Source: DASZHJ01 sp035581425
GTDB lineage: Bacteria > Pseudomonadota > Alphaproteobacteria > ATCC43930 > CGMCC-115725
Assembly: GCA_035581425.1 (NCBI GenBank)
Contig: DATJVP010000025.1
Location: forward strand, 19,076 to 83,075
Length of the DNA: 64,000 nucleotides
Direction of reading: 5' to 3'
Shown: positions 17,403 to 25,988 of the stretch, piece after piece
How positions within the stretch are numbered: the stretch's first letter is position 1
Layout: the number at the start of each line of letters is the position of its first letter
Program-made: the position numbers and the translations under genes
Notes under the pieces: model-generated
Databases searched by the model: none
What the model was told of the DNA's origin: nothing
The model's input: the letters and a program-made list of their open reading frames with translations, nothing else

Positions 17403-18172
17403 AGATCACCATTCTCGGCTGCGGTCCCTCCGCAGGCATGCCGATGATCGGGAACGACTGGGGCGACTGCGATCCCAACAATCCCCGCAACCGGCGCCGG
17501 CGCGCCTCGATCCTAGTGCAGGAGCATAGGACGACGATTCTGGTGGATACCTCGCCGGACATGCGGCTCCAGCTCCTCGACGCCGGCATCAGCCGCCTCG
17601 ACGCGATTCTCTTTACCCACGCGCACGCCGACCACACCCATGGAATTGACGAAGTGCGGGCGTTGAACCGCTCCATGGGCGAGCCCATGCCCATCTATGC
17701 CAGCCCCGCGACGCTCGCGGAGCTGCGTCAACGCTTCGCCTATATCTTTCGGCCGCAGGATCCGGCCGCAGGCGCCATCTTCTACAAGCCCGCCTTGATC
17801 CCGCAGACGATCGACGGTCCATTCGAGGTCGCAGGCATCGCGGTCACGCCGTTCACCCAGGAGCACGGCTATGGCAAGACGCTGGGCTTTCGGTTCGGAG
17901 CGATCGCGTACTCGACCGACGTCGTTGCGCTGGACCAGAACGCCTTCGCGGCGCTGGAGGGGGTCGAGGTCTGGATCGTCGACTGCTACCGCCGGACGCC
18001 GCACCCGACGCACACGCATCTGGCCCAGACATTGGAGTGGATCGACCGCATCCGGCCGAAGCGCGCGATCCTCACGCATATGGACCGCGACCTCGACTAC
18101 GAGACGCTGCGGCGCGAGCTCCCGTCAGGCGTCGAACCCGCTTATGATGGGCTCGTCATCGATATTCCCTGA
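17399..18172 (+). CDS. Metallo-beta-lactamase-fold hydrolase, PhnP-like
   Basis: A 257-residue protein with the zinc motif FTHAHADHTHGIDEVR (H-x-H-x-D-H) near residue 66 and further His/Asp ligands (STDVVALD; ILTHMDRDLDYE). The opening MKITILGCGPSAGMP is typical of the phosphoribosyl cyclic phosphodiesterase (PhnP)-like group. No phosphonate C-P lyase genes are present, so the substrate is uncertain. The metG-tatD-MBL order is conserved in alphaproteobacteria. Confidence 0.87.
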   Translation: MKITILGCGPSAGMPMIGNDWGDCDPNNPRNRRRRASILVQEHRTTILVDTSPDMRLQLLDAGISRLDAILFTHAHADHTHGIDEVRALNRSMGEPMPIYASPATLAELRQRFAYIFRPQDPAAGAIFYKPALIPQTIDGPFEVAGIAVTPFTQEHGYGKTLGFRFGAIAYSTDVVALDQNAFAALEGVEVWIVDCYRRTPHPTHTHLAQTLEWIDRIRPKRAILTHMDRDLDYETLRRELPSGVEPAYDGLVIDIP

Positions 18173-18179
18173 TAAATCT

Positions 18180-18195
18180 CATAATATACATTATG
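18180..18195. repeat. AT-rich palindrome between convergent genes
   Basis: CATAAT-ATAC-ATTATG is a perfect 6-bp inverted repeat with a 4-base spacer in otherwise GC-rich DNA. It lies 8 bases after the stop of the metallo-hydrolase gene and before the end of the opposite GFA-type gene. The stem is too weak for a standard terminator, though a short T-run (ACTTTTG) follows. Its role is unknown. Confidence 0.4.
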
Positions 18196-18245
18196 CGACT
18201 TTTGTATCCCGTGTCTCGCCGTCGCGCTCGCCCGCGGCCGCGCCC

Positions 18246-18659
18246 TCACCCCTCGGACGGGCCTTTCGGGAAGGCCTGAATTTCCGCCATGGGTGGAACC
18301 CAAGGCAGCCGATGCTGGGTCCAAAGCTGTCTCGGCGGCTTGGGCATCCGCTCGGGTTCGTCGAGGGTGCCCAGAAACACGTCCATGTCGTCACGCCCGT
18401 CCCGTTTCCAGGTGAGCGGCGAACCGCAGCCCGGACAGAACTCGCGGGTGGCGAAGGTCGAGGCTCGGAACGAACCAAGCTTCCCCGATAGCAGCTCGAA
18501 GCGAGCCCGTGGATAGGTCACGAAGGCGGCCATCGGGCTCCCGGTCTGACGCCGGCACTGCGTGCAGTAGCAGATGTTGCCGCCGATGGGATCGCCGCTT
18601 AGACGGTAACGGACGGTGCCGCAGAGACAGCCGCCGTCATGCCGACCTTCGCTCGCCAT
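18246..18659 (-). CDS. GFA/CENP-V-family zinc protein
   Basis: A 137-residue protein with the zinc-binding cysteines of the glutathione-dependent formaldehyde-activating (GFA) fold: GGCLCGTVRY, CYCTQCRR and EFCPGCGSPL. Only a few members are linked to formaldehyde; for most, including this one, the substrate is unknown. It is 27 bases after the cytochrome b561 gene on the same strand, so the two may be co-transcribed. Confidence 0.88.
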   Translation of the reverse strand: MASEGRHDGGCLCGTVRYRLSGDPIGGNICYCTQCRRQTGSPMAAFVTYPRARFELLSGKLGSFRASTFATREFCPGCGSPLTWKRDGRDDMDVFLGTLDEPERMPKPPRQLWTQHRLPWVPPMAEIQAFPKGPSEG

Positions 18660-18686
18660 AGGCTCCCTCCCTCTTCGTCTGCGGGT

Positions 18687-19241
18687 TCAGCCGCCTTCGG
18701 GCGATCGCGCCATCGGCAGCATCCGCGCGAGCATGCCGTCGCGCTTGATGAATTGATGATAGAGCGCTGCGGCCGCATGCAAACCCACGAGGACATAGAT
18801 CGCCCACTGCCCGAGCTCGTGCGCCGCTCGGATCGGCCGACTGAGCGCAAAGTCTCGTTCGAAGGGTGTGTCGAGGTCGATCAGGCCGAAGAGCTCGAGA
18901 TGCTGCCCCGCGAGCGAACTGAAGAGATATCCGGTCAGCGGCATCGCGAGCACGGTCACGTAGAGGAGCGCATGGGTCACCCGCGAGACCACGGCCTCGA
19001 ACGGCGTCAAGGTCAGGGCGGGTGCCACGGGATGGGCGACCCGCCAAATCAGGCGAAGGACGATCAGCACCAGCACCGAGATCCCGAAGGATTTGTGCCA
19101 GAGGAGCACGTCTGAATAGCCGTACACTTTTCGGCTGTCTGGGAGGTTCCAGGCGTAGATCAGCGCCGCCAGTAGCAGCACCGCCACCGCCCAATGCAGA
19201 AATTTTGCCACGCCACCATACTGGCGCAATGTTCTTGCCAT
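18687..19241 (-). CDS. Cytochrome b561 family protein
   Basis: A 184-residue inner-membrane protein with four transmembrane helices and histidines placed to bind two haems (KFLHWAVAVLL, LLWHKSFGIS, RVTHALLYV, VGLHAAAALYHQF). The bacterial (CybB) type passes electrons from quinol to acceptors such as superoxide. The C-terminal FIKRDGMLARMLP is characteristic. A GFA-type gene follows. Confidence 0.92.
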   Translation of the reverse strand: MARTLRQYGGVAKFLHWAVAVLLLAALIYAWNLPDSRKVYGYSDVLLWHKSFGISVLVLIVLRLIWRVAHPVAPALTLTPFEAVVSRVTHALLYVTVLAMPLTGYLFSSLAGQHLELFGLIDLDTPFERDFALSRPIRAAHELGQWAIYVLVGLHAAAALYHQFIKRDGMLARMLPMARSPEGG

Positions 19242-19370
19242 CGGATCCTACCCTTGGTTCGTTAGCGCTCGACCCCAGCATGCCGAGAATCATGGCGGGA
19301 ATGGGGACACGAGATCGTGCGATCCGCCCGCGCGACGATGCGCCGCAACCATCTGACGGAAAGAACTGCA

Positions 19371-20174
19371 ATGAGTGAACCCAACGGACTTTCTCGCCTC
19401 CTCGGCATCATGGCGCAGCTTCGCGACCCCGAGCGCGGCTGCCCCTGGGACCTCGAGCAGACCTTCCGTACCATCGCGCCCTATACGATCGAGGAAGCCT
19501 ATGAAGTCGCGGAAGCGGCGGAGCGTGGCGATCCCTCGGCGCTCAAGGACGAGCTCGGCGATCTCCTGCTGCAGGTCGTCTTCCACGCGCGAATGGCGGA
19601 GGAAGCTGGCTCCTTCGTCTTCGATGACGTCGCCGCAGGGATCGCGGACAAGATGATCCGGCGCCACCCGCACGTCTTCGGAACGGCGGAAGTCGCGGAT
19701 TCCGCGACCCAGACCGTGGCCTGGGAGGAGCAGAAGGCCGAGGAGCGGCGCGCCATGGCGGCAGCAGAGGGTCGGCCCGAGAGCGCCCTCGACGGCGTGG
19801 GCATCGCCCTCCCCGCCCTCACCCGCGCGGAGAAGCTGCAGAAGCGCGCGGCGCGCGTGGGGTTCGATTGGCCAGCCGTGCCGCCGATCTTCGACAAGAT
19901 CGAGGAGGAGATTGGCGAGCTCCGCCGCGAGATCATCAAGGGAGGCGGGCCGGATCGGCTCGAGGACGAGCTCGGCGATCTGCTCTTCGCCGCCGTCAAC
20001 CTCGCCCGGCGCCTCGCGATCGATCCGGAGCAAGCGCTCCGTGGCGCCAGCCGGAAATTCGAGCGGCGCTTCCGCCGCATCGAGACCGCGCTCGCTGCCG
20101 CGGGCAAGGCACCGGGAAGCTCCACCCTCGAGGAGATGGAGGCGGAATGGCAGCGCGCGAAAGCGGAGGAATAG
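19371..20174 (+). CDS. mazG: Nucleoside triphosphate pyrophosphohydrolase
   Basis: A 267-residue protein with two MazG domains (about 25-110 and 150-235). It carries the metal-binding EEAYEVAEA and DELGDLLLQVVFHA motifs and their second-domain counterparts (EEIGELRREI, DELGDLLFAAVNLA). It hydrolyses (d)NTPs to monophosphates and cleans up damaged nucleotides. The start is the ATG before SEPNGLSRL, which gives the family N terminus; an in-frame ATG further upstream adds 18 unrelated residues. Confidence 0.94.
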   Translation: MSEPNGLSRLLGIMAQLRDPERGCPWDLEQTFRTIAPYTIEEAYEVAEAAERGDPSALKDELGDLLLQVVFHARMAEEAGSFVFDDVAAGIADKMIRRHPHVFGTAEVADSATQTVAWEEQKAEERRAMAAAEGRPESALDGVGIALPALTRAEKLQKRAARVGFDWPAVPPIFDKIEEEIGELRREIIKGGGPDRLEDELGDLLFAAVNLARRLAIDPEQALRGASRKFERRFRRIETALAAAGKAPGSSTLEEMEAEWQRAKAEE

Positions 20175-20181
20175 CCGCCGC

Positions 20182-21048
20182 TCAGGCCTTCTGCAGGAGG
20201 TGGATGAGCGCGGAAGTGTCCCAGCGCCGCCCGCCACGCTCTTGGACGCGCGCGTAGAACTGATCGACCACGGCAGTCACCGGCAGCGAGGCGCCGTTCC
20301 GCCGCGCCTCCGCCATGCAGATCGCGAGGTCCTTGCGCATCCAGTCGATGGCGAAGCCGAAATCGAACTTGCCCTCGAGCATCGTGGTGCCGCGGTTCTC
20401 CATCTGCCAGGACTGCGCCGCGCCCTTGGAGATGACGTCGATCACGCGCTTGCCGTCGAGCCCTGCGCGCACCGCGAAATTCAGCCCCTCCGAAAGCGCC
20501 TGCACCAGCCCGGCTATGCAGATCTGGTTCACCATCTTCGTGAGCTGCCCGCTTCCGGAAGGCCCCATCAGCGTGACCGCACGCCCGTAATGCGCCATCA
20601 CGGGCTCTGCGACCTTGAAGGGCTCGGCATCGCCGCCGACCATGATCGTGAGCTTCCCATTGACTGCACCCGCCTGCCCGCCCGAGACCGGAGCGTCGAG
20701 GACGCCGATGCCTTTGCCCCTGCCGATGGCGTGCAACTCGCGCGCGACCTCGGCGGAGGCCGTCGTATGATCCGCGAGGATCGCGCCCTTGCGCATTCCC
20801 TCGAAAGCACCTTTGGGGCCGGTCGCGACCGCGCGCACGTCGTCGTCGTTGCCGACGCACATGAAGACGATCTCCGCGCCCTGCGCAGCATCGGCCGCAG
20901 TCTCTTTGAAGCTTCCGCCGTGTTCCGCGGCCCAGGCTTTCGCCTTGGCAGAGGTGCGGTTGTAGACGGTGACGTCGTGACCGGCCTTCTTGAGGTGGCC
21001 TGCCATCGGATATCCCATCACGCCGAGACCGAGGAACGCGAGTTTCAT
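20182..21048 (-). CDS. 3-hydroxyisobutyrate dehydrogenase-family oxidoreductase
   Basis: A 288-residue NAD(P)-dependent beta-hydroxyacid dehydrogenase. The Rossmann motif is FLGLGVMGYPMA, the substrate loop DAPVSGGQAGA (about residue 118), and the catalytic lysine lies in GSGQLTKMVNQ (about 169). Family members act on 3-hydroxyisobutyrate, tartronate semialdehyde or similar acids; the substrate here is not clear. It is convergent with mazG and divergent from the isocitrate-lyase-like gene. Confidence 0.88.
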   Translation of the reverse strand: MKLAFLGLGVMGYPMAGHLKKAGHDVTVYNRTSAKAKAWAAEHGGSFKETAADAAQGAEIVFMCVGNDDDVRAVATGPKGAFEGMRKGAILADHTTASAEVARELHAIGRGKGIGVLDAPVSGGQAGAVNGKLTIMVGGDAEPFKVAEPVMAHYGRAVTLMGPSGSGQLTKMVNQICIAGLVQALSEGLNFAVRAGLDGKRVIDVISKGAAQSWQMENRGTTMLEGKFDFGFAIDWMRKDLAICMAEARRNGASLPVTAVVDQFYARVQERGGRRWDTSALIHLLQKA

Positions 21049-21140
21049 GGAATGCCTCCCTGCGAATTGCGCGCTATGCTAACGGCTTGGCCGCGCGTGT
21101 CCACCCTCGCCATCGCACGCCGATCTCATGGGAGAGCCGC

Positions 21141-21962
21141 ATGCCAGCAACCCATCGCGAGAAGGCCGAGACCTTCCGCGCGCTCCACCAAGCGCAAGGC
21201 ACTTTCGTCATTCCCAATCCCTGGGACATCGGAACCGCGCGCATCCTGACGCAGCTTGGCTTCAAGGCGCTCGCGACGACGAGCGCCGGCTATGCCTACA
21301 CAATCGGCCGAAAGGACGGCGCGATCACTCGCGATGGAGCTTTGGCGCACACCCGCGACACCGTGGCCGCGACGGATTTGCCGGTCTCGGCGGATCTGGA
21401 AAACTGCTTCGGCGACGCGCCGGAGACGGTCGCGGAAACACTGCGTATGGCGGCGGCCACGGGCCTTGCCGGCGGCTCCGTGGAGGACGCCACGGGCGAT
21501 CCGCAGAAGCCCATCTACGATTTCTCCCACGCCGTCGAGCGCGTGACGGCTGCGGTCGAGGCCGTACGCGCGCTGCCGATCCCCTTCACTCTCACGGCGC
21601 GCGCCGAGAACTTCCTGCATGGTCGCCCCGACCTGGACGACACGATCCGCCGTCTCCGAGCCTTCGAGGCCGCTGGCGCAGACGTGCTCTACGCGCCGGG
21701 CTTGAGGGACATGGCGACGGTGCGCGCGGTGATGTCGGCCGTAACCAAGCCTGTGAACGTGATTTCCGTACCAGGCCTCACTGTGCCCGAGCTCGCGGCT
21801 GCCGGCGTCCGCCGGATCAGCCTCGGCTCCGCGCTATCGCGAGCGGCGCTTGGAGCACTCGTCAAAGCTGCCCGAGAAATCCAGACTTCTGGCACATTCG
21901 GCTTCTTGAGGGACGCGCTTCCCTACCCCGATGCCAACGCCTTTATGCTCGGCCCCGATTGA
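21141..21962 (+). CDS. Isocitrate lyase/PEP phosphonomutase superfamily protein
   Basis: A 273-residue alpha/beta-barrel enzyme with PNPWDIGTARIL, the metal site SADLENCFGD, GGSVEDATGD and the TARAENFLHG loop (Ala-Glu in place of the Arg-Thr-Glu of 2-methylisocitrate lyase). The group includes C-C and P-C bond lyases and oxaloacetate hydrolases. It lacks the KKCGH motif of isocitrate lyase. The ATG at 21141 gives the usual N terminus. The substrate is unknown. Confidence 0.85.
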   Translation: MPATHREKAETFRALHQAQGTFVIPNPWDIGTARILTQLGFKALATTSAGYAYTIGRKDGAITRDGALAHTRDTVAATDLPVSADLENCFGDAPETVAETLRMAAATGLAGGSVEDATGDPQKPIYDFSHAVERVTAAVEAVRALPIPFTLTARAENFLHGRPDLDDTIRRLRAFEAAGADVLYAPGLRDMATVRAVMSAVTKPVNVISVPGLTVPELAAAGVRRISLGSALSRAALGALVKAAREIQTSGTFGFLRDALPYPDANAFMLGPD

Positions 21963-21972
21963 GTCCGCATGC

Positions 21973-22755
21973 TCAAGGCGCGAGTTCGAGGATCAGCGCA
22001 CGAAGGTCTTCCCAAGTTTTCTCATCCGGCGCCACGAGCAAAGTCGCGTCGATCTCCTCGGGTCTATAGAGCGTGCGGTCAAGCCGCTGCGCGAAAGCGC
22101 CGGCCTCGCGCACTAGAAGCTCTCCGGGCGCGTGATCCCAAGGGAACAGTCGGCGGAAGAGAGCGAAATGCGCGACGCCGCCGGCGACCGCGAGATATTC
22201 CTTGCCCGCGCAACGCCGAAAGGTCGCGCTCCGGACTCTGCCTTGCAGCTTGCGCGCGGTGCGGGCGCCGGTTCTCCCGTCCATTTCCGCGAGCGGCACC
22301 GCCGCCGCAGCCCTGAGCCGCACACCCTCGCAAAATGCGCCCGAGCCCGTCTCGGCGAGGTTCATCCGATCCTCGATCGGCTCGTAGATCCAGGAAGCGA
22401 CGGCACGCCCACCGTCGACTAGAGCAACCATCGTGACGAAAGTCGGATTGCCTTCGGCGAAATTCTGCGTGCCGTCGACGGGATCGACGAGCCAGACCGG
22501 CGCCTCGCCGCCGAGGGCGGCAAGTCGCGACGCGTCGTCCGCGACCCCCTCCTCGCCCACTACGGCCGAGCCTGGGATGATATCCTGAAGGAGAGGCGTC
22601 AGGCGCCGCTCGGCCTCGATATCGGCGACGGTCACGAGCTGGCCCGGTTGCTTCTCGTGCATCTCGCCGGGCGCGAGTTTCTTGAAGCGCGGGAGAATCT
22701 CGATTGCGGCGACCTCGCGGATGCGCGCGGCCACACGCTCCAATTGCGGACGCAT
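21973..22755 (-). CDS. Inositol monophosphatase-family phosphatase
   Basis: A 260-residue lithium-sensitive-type phosphatase with metal-binding residues in VVGEEG, DPVDGTQNF and WDHAPGELL. Members hydrolyse inositol phosphates, fructose 1,6-bisphosphate or 3'-phosphoadenosine 5'-phosphate; which one cannot be decided. It starts 4 bases after the hflX stop and ends the long minus-strand gene chain that begins at dusB. Confidence 0.9.
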   Translation of the reverse strand: MRPQLERVAARIREVAAIEILPRFKKLAPGEMHEKQPGQLVTVADIEAERRLTPLLQDIIPGSAVVGEEGVADDASRLAALGGEAPVWLVDPVDGTQNFAEGNPTFVTMVALVDGGRAVASWIYEPIEDRMNLAETGSGAFCEGVRLRAAAAVPLAEMDGRTGARTARKLQGRVRSATFRRCAGKEYLAVAGGVAHFALFRRLFPWDHAPGELLVREAGAFAQRLDRTLYRPEEIDATLLVAPDEKTWEDLRALILELAP

Positions 22756-22759
22756 CGAG

Positions 22760-24073
22760 TCAGTGCGGGAGCTGGCGGCTGCGGAACCGGCCGATATCCG
22801 CTTCCGCGAGGCGGACCGAGATATGCGCGCTCTCCTCGTCGTCGCGGCGGTCCACGACCTCGCCGTGACGATAGAGCCAGGCTATTCCGGCGCCGTCGGT
22901 GAGCGGGACCGCGAGGTCCACGAGCTGGCGCCCGCCGTCGAGCCGCTCGTCGAAGAGCGCGAGGAGCCTGTCGCAGCCCTCCCCTGTCGCCGCGGAGATC
23001 GGCAGCACGTCGCGGTTGCGCCGCGCTTGCGTCAGGAGCCGCGTGCGCGCCGCGGGCTCCAATAAGTCGATCTTGTTGAGGGCCTCGATGAGCCCGTGCT
23101 CGACCGCTGCGCCGAGGCCGAGCTCCGCAAGGACCCCGTGGACGTCCGAGCGCTGCGCCTCGGTGTCGGGATGGTGGATGTCGCGGACGTGCACGATGAG
23201 ATCCGCCTCGGTTACCTCCTCAAGCGTTGCGTGGAAGGCGGCGACGAGCTGGTGCGGGAGGTCGGAGATGAATCCGACGGTGTCCGAGAGGATGGCGGAT
23301 CTGCCAGATGGAAGCTCGAGGCGCCGGAGCGTCGGATCGAGCGTTGCGAAGAGCAGATCCTCGGCGCGGACCTGCGCTCGCGTCAGCCGATTGAAGAGCG
23401 TCGATTTGCCGGCGTTTGTGTATCCCACCAGCGCCACTACAGGATAGGGCACTCGCTTCCTCGCACCGCGATGGAGCCCTCGCGTTCGCTTGGCGTCCTC
23501 GAGCTCCTTCTTGATGCGCATGATGCGCTCGCCGATGAGGCGTCGGTCGATCTCGAGCTGGCTCTCGCCGGGCCCACCGAGGAAGCCAAAGCCGCCGCGT
23601 TGCCGCTCGAGATGGGTCCAAGATCGCACCAGGCGCGAGCGCTGGTAGGTGAGCGCCGCCAATTCGACCTGGAGCCGGCCCTCATGCGTGCGCGCGCGAG
23701 CACCGAAGATCTCAAGGATGAGTCCGGTGCGATCGATGACCTTGCAGCCCCAGGCCCTCTCGAGGTTGCGCTGTTGGACCGGGCTCACGGTCGCGTCGAC
23801 GACCGCGACTGCGATCTCGCCCTCCTTGACGAGTGTCGCGAATTTCTCGACCGCGCCGCTGCCGATGAGGGTCGAGGGACGCGGCTTCGCGAGCGGCACC
23901 ACGGCCGCATGCGCGATACGCAGATCTATCGCGCGCGCCAGCGCCACCGCCTCCTCGAGGCGCGCCTCAGGCGTGCGCGCCTCGTCCCGCCGCTCCTGTG
24001 GCGGGCGCTTCGGCGCTGGGTGGAGGACGAGTGCGCGGCCGGTCGATGGCGTTTCAGAGTGCGTCGTCGCCAT
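22760..24073 (-). CDS. hflX: Ribosome-associated GTPase HflX
   Basis: A 437-residue GTPase that splits stalled or heat-damaged ribosomes. It has the HflX N-terminal domain with the glycine-rich GGPGESQLEIDRR segment, then the G domain: G1 GYTNAGKSTLFN, G3 DTVGFISDLP and G4 NKIDLL. It lies 4 bases after hfq, the classic hfq-hflX pair. Confidence 0.96.
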   Translation of the reverse strand: MATTHSETPSTGRALVLHPAPKRPPQERRDEARTPEARLEEAVALARAIDLRIAHAAVVPLAKPRPSTLIGSGAVEKFATLVKEGEIAVAVVDATVSPVQQRNLERAWGCKVIDRTGLILEIFGARARTHEGRLQVELAALTYQRSRLVRSWTHLERQRGGFGFLGGPGESQLEIDRRLIGERIMRIKKELEDAKRTRGLHRGARKRVPYPVVALVGYTNAGKSTLFNRLTRAQVRAEDLLFATLDPTLRRLELPSGRSAILSDTVGFISDLPHQLVAAFHATLEEVTEADLIVHVRDIHHPDTEAQRSDVHGVLAELGLGAAVEHGLIEALNKIDLLEPAARTRLLTQARRNRDVLPISAATGEGCDRLLALFDERLDGGRQLVDLAVPLTDGAGIAWLYRHGEVVDRRDDEESAHISVRLAEADIGRFRSRQLPH

Positions 24074-24077
24074 CGCC

Positions 24078-24332
24078 TTATTGTTCTTCGGCCGTCTCTT
24101 TGTCCGGCTCGAAGAGTTGCACCGGCTGGGCCGGCATGACCGTGGAGATCGCGTGCTTGTAGACGAGCTGCGAGTGGGCGTCTCGGCGCAGCAGCACGCA
24201 GAAGTTATCGAACCAGGTGATGATGCCCTGCAGTTTCACGCCGTTCACTAGGAAGACCGTGACCGGGGTCTTGTTCTTCCTCACGTTGTTGAGAAACACG
24301 TCCTGAACGTTTTGCGACTTTTCTACGGACAT
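24078..24332 (-). CDS. hfq: RNA chaperone Hfq
   Basis: An 84-residue Sm-like protein forming hexameric rings that pair small RNAs with mRNAs. Sm1 (VQDVFLNNVRKNKTPVTVFL) and Sm2 with YKHAISTV are intact, and the short acidic tail is typical of alphaproteobacteria. The start is the ATG before SVEKSQNVQD. A 126-base gap separates it from the upstream HAD gene, so it may have its own promoter as well as read-through from the ntr genes. NtrX and hfq are neighbours in many alphaproteobacteria. Confidence 0.97.
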   Translation of the reverse strand: MSVEKSQNVQDVFLNNVRKNKTPVTVFLVNGVKLQGIITWFDNFCVLLRRDAHSQLVYKHAISTVMPAQPVQLFEPDKETAEEQ

Positions 24333-24458
24333 GGGAAAACCCTTATTCTTGGGGCCGCGCCCTCGCGTCGTTCGGCGGCCCAACAGTACCGTCGGGAGCG
24401 TAGCGGGCATCGCCCCGCACCCCGGCAACCCTAAAAAAGATTGGGCGCAGAAGCTAAA

Positions 24459-25124
24459 TCACAAGTCCCTGGGGCGGCGCAAGTCGCGAACCCCGGTCAA
24501 GAGTTGGTGACAGTCCGAAAATTGTAACACGGGCTTGACCTTAGCGAACTCGCCCTCTGCGGAGTCGCCGTTGCCGAGCAGCACCGGGACACAACCAGAT
24601 CTGAGCGCGCATTCGAGGTCGAGGGCGGTATCTCCGACGAACCATACCGCCTCCGGCACTATCTCGCTGCCCGCGAGAGCTGCATGCACCGGCGCAGGGT
24701 CGGGCTTGTCCGCGGGCGCATCGCCGGCGCCAACGAGCCGGCGGAAATAGCGGGACCACCCCAAATGCTCCGCCTCCCGGCGCAACACCCTCCCGGTCTT
24801 GTTGCTGACGACACCGAGGTAGTAGCCGTCCTCGGCCAGCGAGCGTAACAGCGTCTCCGCGCCGGAGATCGCCGCCAGGCGCTCCAGATGGATCGAGGTG
24901 AAGGTGTCGAGATAAAGCTGTCGCGCCTCTTCCCAACGTGCGCCGAAGAGCGCCGGGAATGCATCACGAAGCGAGCGCCGCACCCGTCCCTTCGTCTCCT
25001 CGAGGGTCCAGGGCTCGTGCCCCATCGCCTCGAAAGTGACCACGAGGGCGTCGTGGATCACCGGCCAGCTATCGACGAGGGTATTGTCCCAATCGAAGAG
25101 TAGCGCCTTGGGCTCGCGCGTCAC
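24459..25124 (-). CDS. HAD-family phosphatase, phosphoglycolate phosphatase-like
   Basis: A 221-residue haloacid-dehalogenase hydrolase. The nucleophile and acid are D11 and D13 in LLFDWDNTLVD. Motif II is GVVSNKTG, motif III DKPDP and motif IV FVGDTALDLECA. The helical cap between motifs I and II matches the Gph/PGP-like subfamily. The start is GTG overlapping the aminotransferase stop (GTGA). The substrate is unknown. Confidence 0.88.
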   Translation of the reverse strand: MTREPKALLFDWDNTLVDSWPVIHDALVVTFEAMGHEPWTLEETKGRVRRSLRDAFPALFGARWEEARQLYLDTFTSIHLERLAAISGAETLLRSLAEDGYYLGVVSNKTGRVLRREAEHLGWSRYFRRLVGAGDAPADKPDPAPVHAALAGSEIVPEAVWFVGDTALDLECALRSGCVPVLLGNGDSAEGEFAKVKPVLQFSDCHQLLTGVRDLRRPRDL

Positions 25125-25984
25125 CCCCGCCGCCCCTCCGCCTCGACATGCTCGGCGTAGAGATCGCGGAGCCTCCGCGTGAGCGGGCCCGGCTTGCCGC
25201 CGCCGACATCGGCATCATCGATCCGCACCACCGGCAGCACGAAGGCAGTGGTACTTGTGAGGAACGCCTCGCGCGCGCGTTTTGCCTCGGTAAGGCTGAA
25301 GGGCCGCTCTACCAAGCGAAGCTGATGCTCCTCGAGCACCTTGATCACGGCGAGCCGGGTGATGCCGTTGAGGATCGCATCGCTCGCTTGCCGCGTCACG
25401 ACCTCGCCCGCCTCCGTCACGATCCAGGCATTGGTCGAGGTGCCCTCGGTGACGTTGCCGTCGCGATCGATCTGCCAGGCCTCGTATGCGCCGGCCTCGC
25501 GCGCTTGCTGCTTGCCCAGCACGTTCGGCAGGAGCGACACGGATTTGATGTCGCAGCGTGCCCAGCGGAGATCCGGAATCGAGATCACGCGCACGCCGGC
25601 GGCGATTGTCTCCGGGCTCGGCGGCTTGCCGCGCCGCGCGGTCATCACGACCTGCGTCACGGGGCTCTTCGGAAAGGCGTGGTCGCGTGGCGAGGCGCCA
25701 CGGGTCATCTGCAGATAGATGATGCCGTCGCGCACGCGATTGCGCCGAATCACCTCGCGCATCACGGTCTTGAGCGCGCCCTCCGTCATGGGTTCGGCGA
25801 TGCGAAGCTCGTGCAGCGAGCGCTCGAGGCGTTGCAGGTGCAGGTCCTCGTCGACGAGCGCGCCATGCTGTACGGCGATCACCTCGTAGACGCCGTCCGC
25901 GAATTGATACCCTCGGTCCTCGATGTGCACGCTCGCCGCGCGATGCGGGAGATAGCGTCCGTTGACGTAGGCGACGCGCGACAT
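25121..25984 (-). CDS. D-amino acid aminotransferase, class IV
   Basis: A 287-residue PLP enzyme of the branched-chain/D-alanine aminotransferase fold. The opening SRVAYVNGRYLPHRAASVHIEDRG is cut short here; the key features are EDRGYQFADGVYEV, the PLP lysine in CDIKSVSLLPNV and the EGTSTN phosphate loop. It probably makes D-alanine or D-glutamate for the cell wall, or degrades D-amino acids. The ATG at 25984 is chosen; further upstream the frame overlaps ntrX. It begins 4 bases after the ntrX stop, so it is in the ntr chain. Confidence 0.9.
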   Translation of the reverse strand: MSRVAYVNGRYLPHRAASVHIEDRGYQFADGVYEVIAVQHGALVDEDLHLQRLERSLHELRIAEPMTEGALKTVMREVIRRNRVRDGIIYLQMTRGASPRDHAFPKSPVTQVVMTARRGKPPSPETIAAGVRVISIPDLRWARCDIKSVSLLPNVLGKQQAREAGAYEAWQIDRDGNVTEGTSTNAWIVTEAGEVVTRQASDAILNGITRLAVIKVLEEHQLRLVERPFSLTEAKRAREAFLTSTTAFVLPVVRIDDADVGGGKPGPLTRRLRDLYAEHVEAEGRRG

Positions 25985-25988
25985 CGGT

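Noticed and set aside
19499..20860. A minus-strand 453-residue frame over mazG
   Set aside because: It is low-complexity Arg/Ser-rich antisense of mazG and of the dehydrogenase gene.
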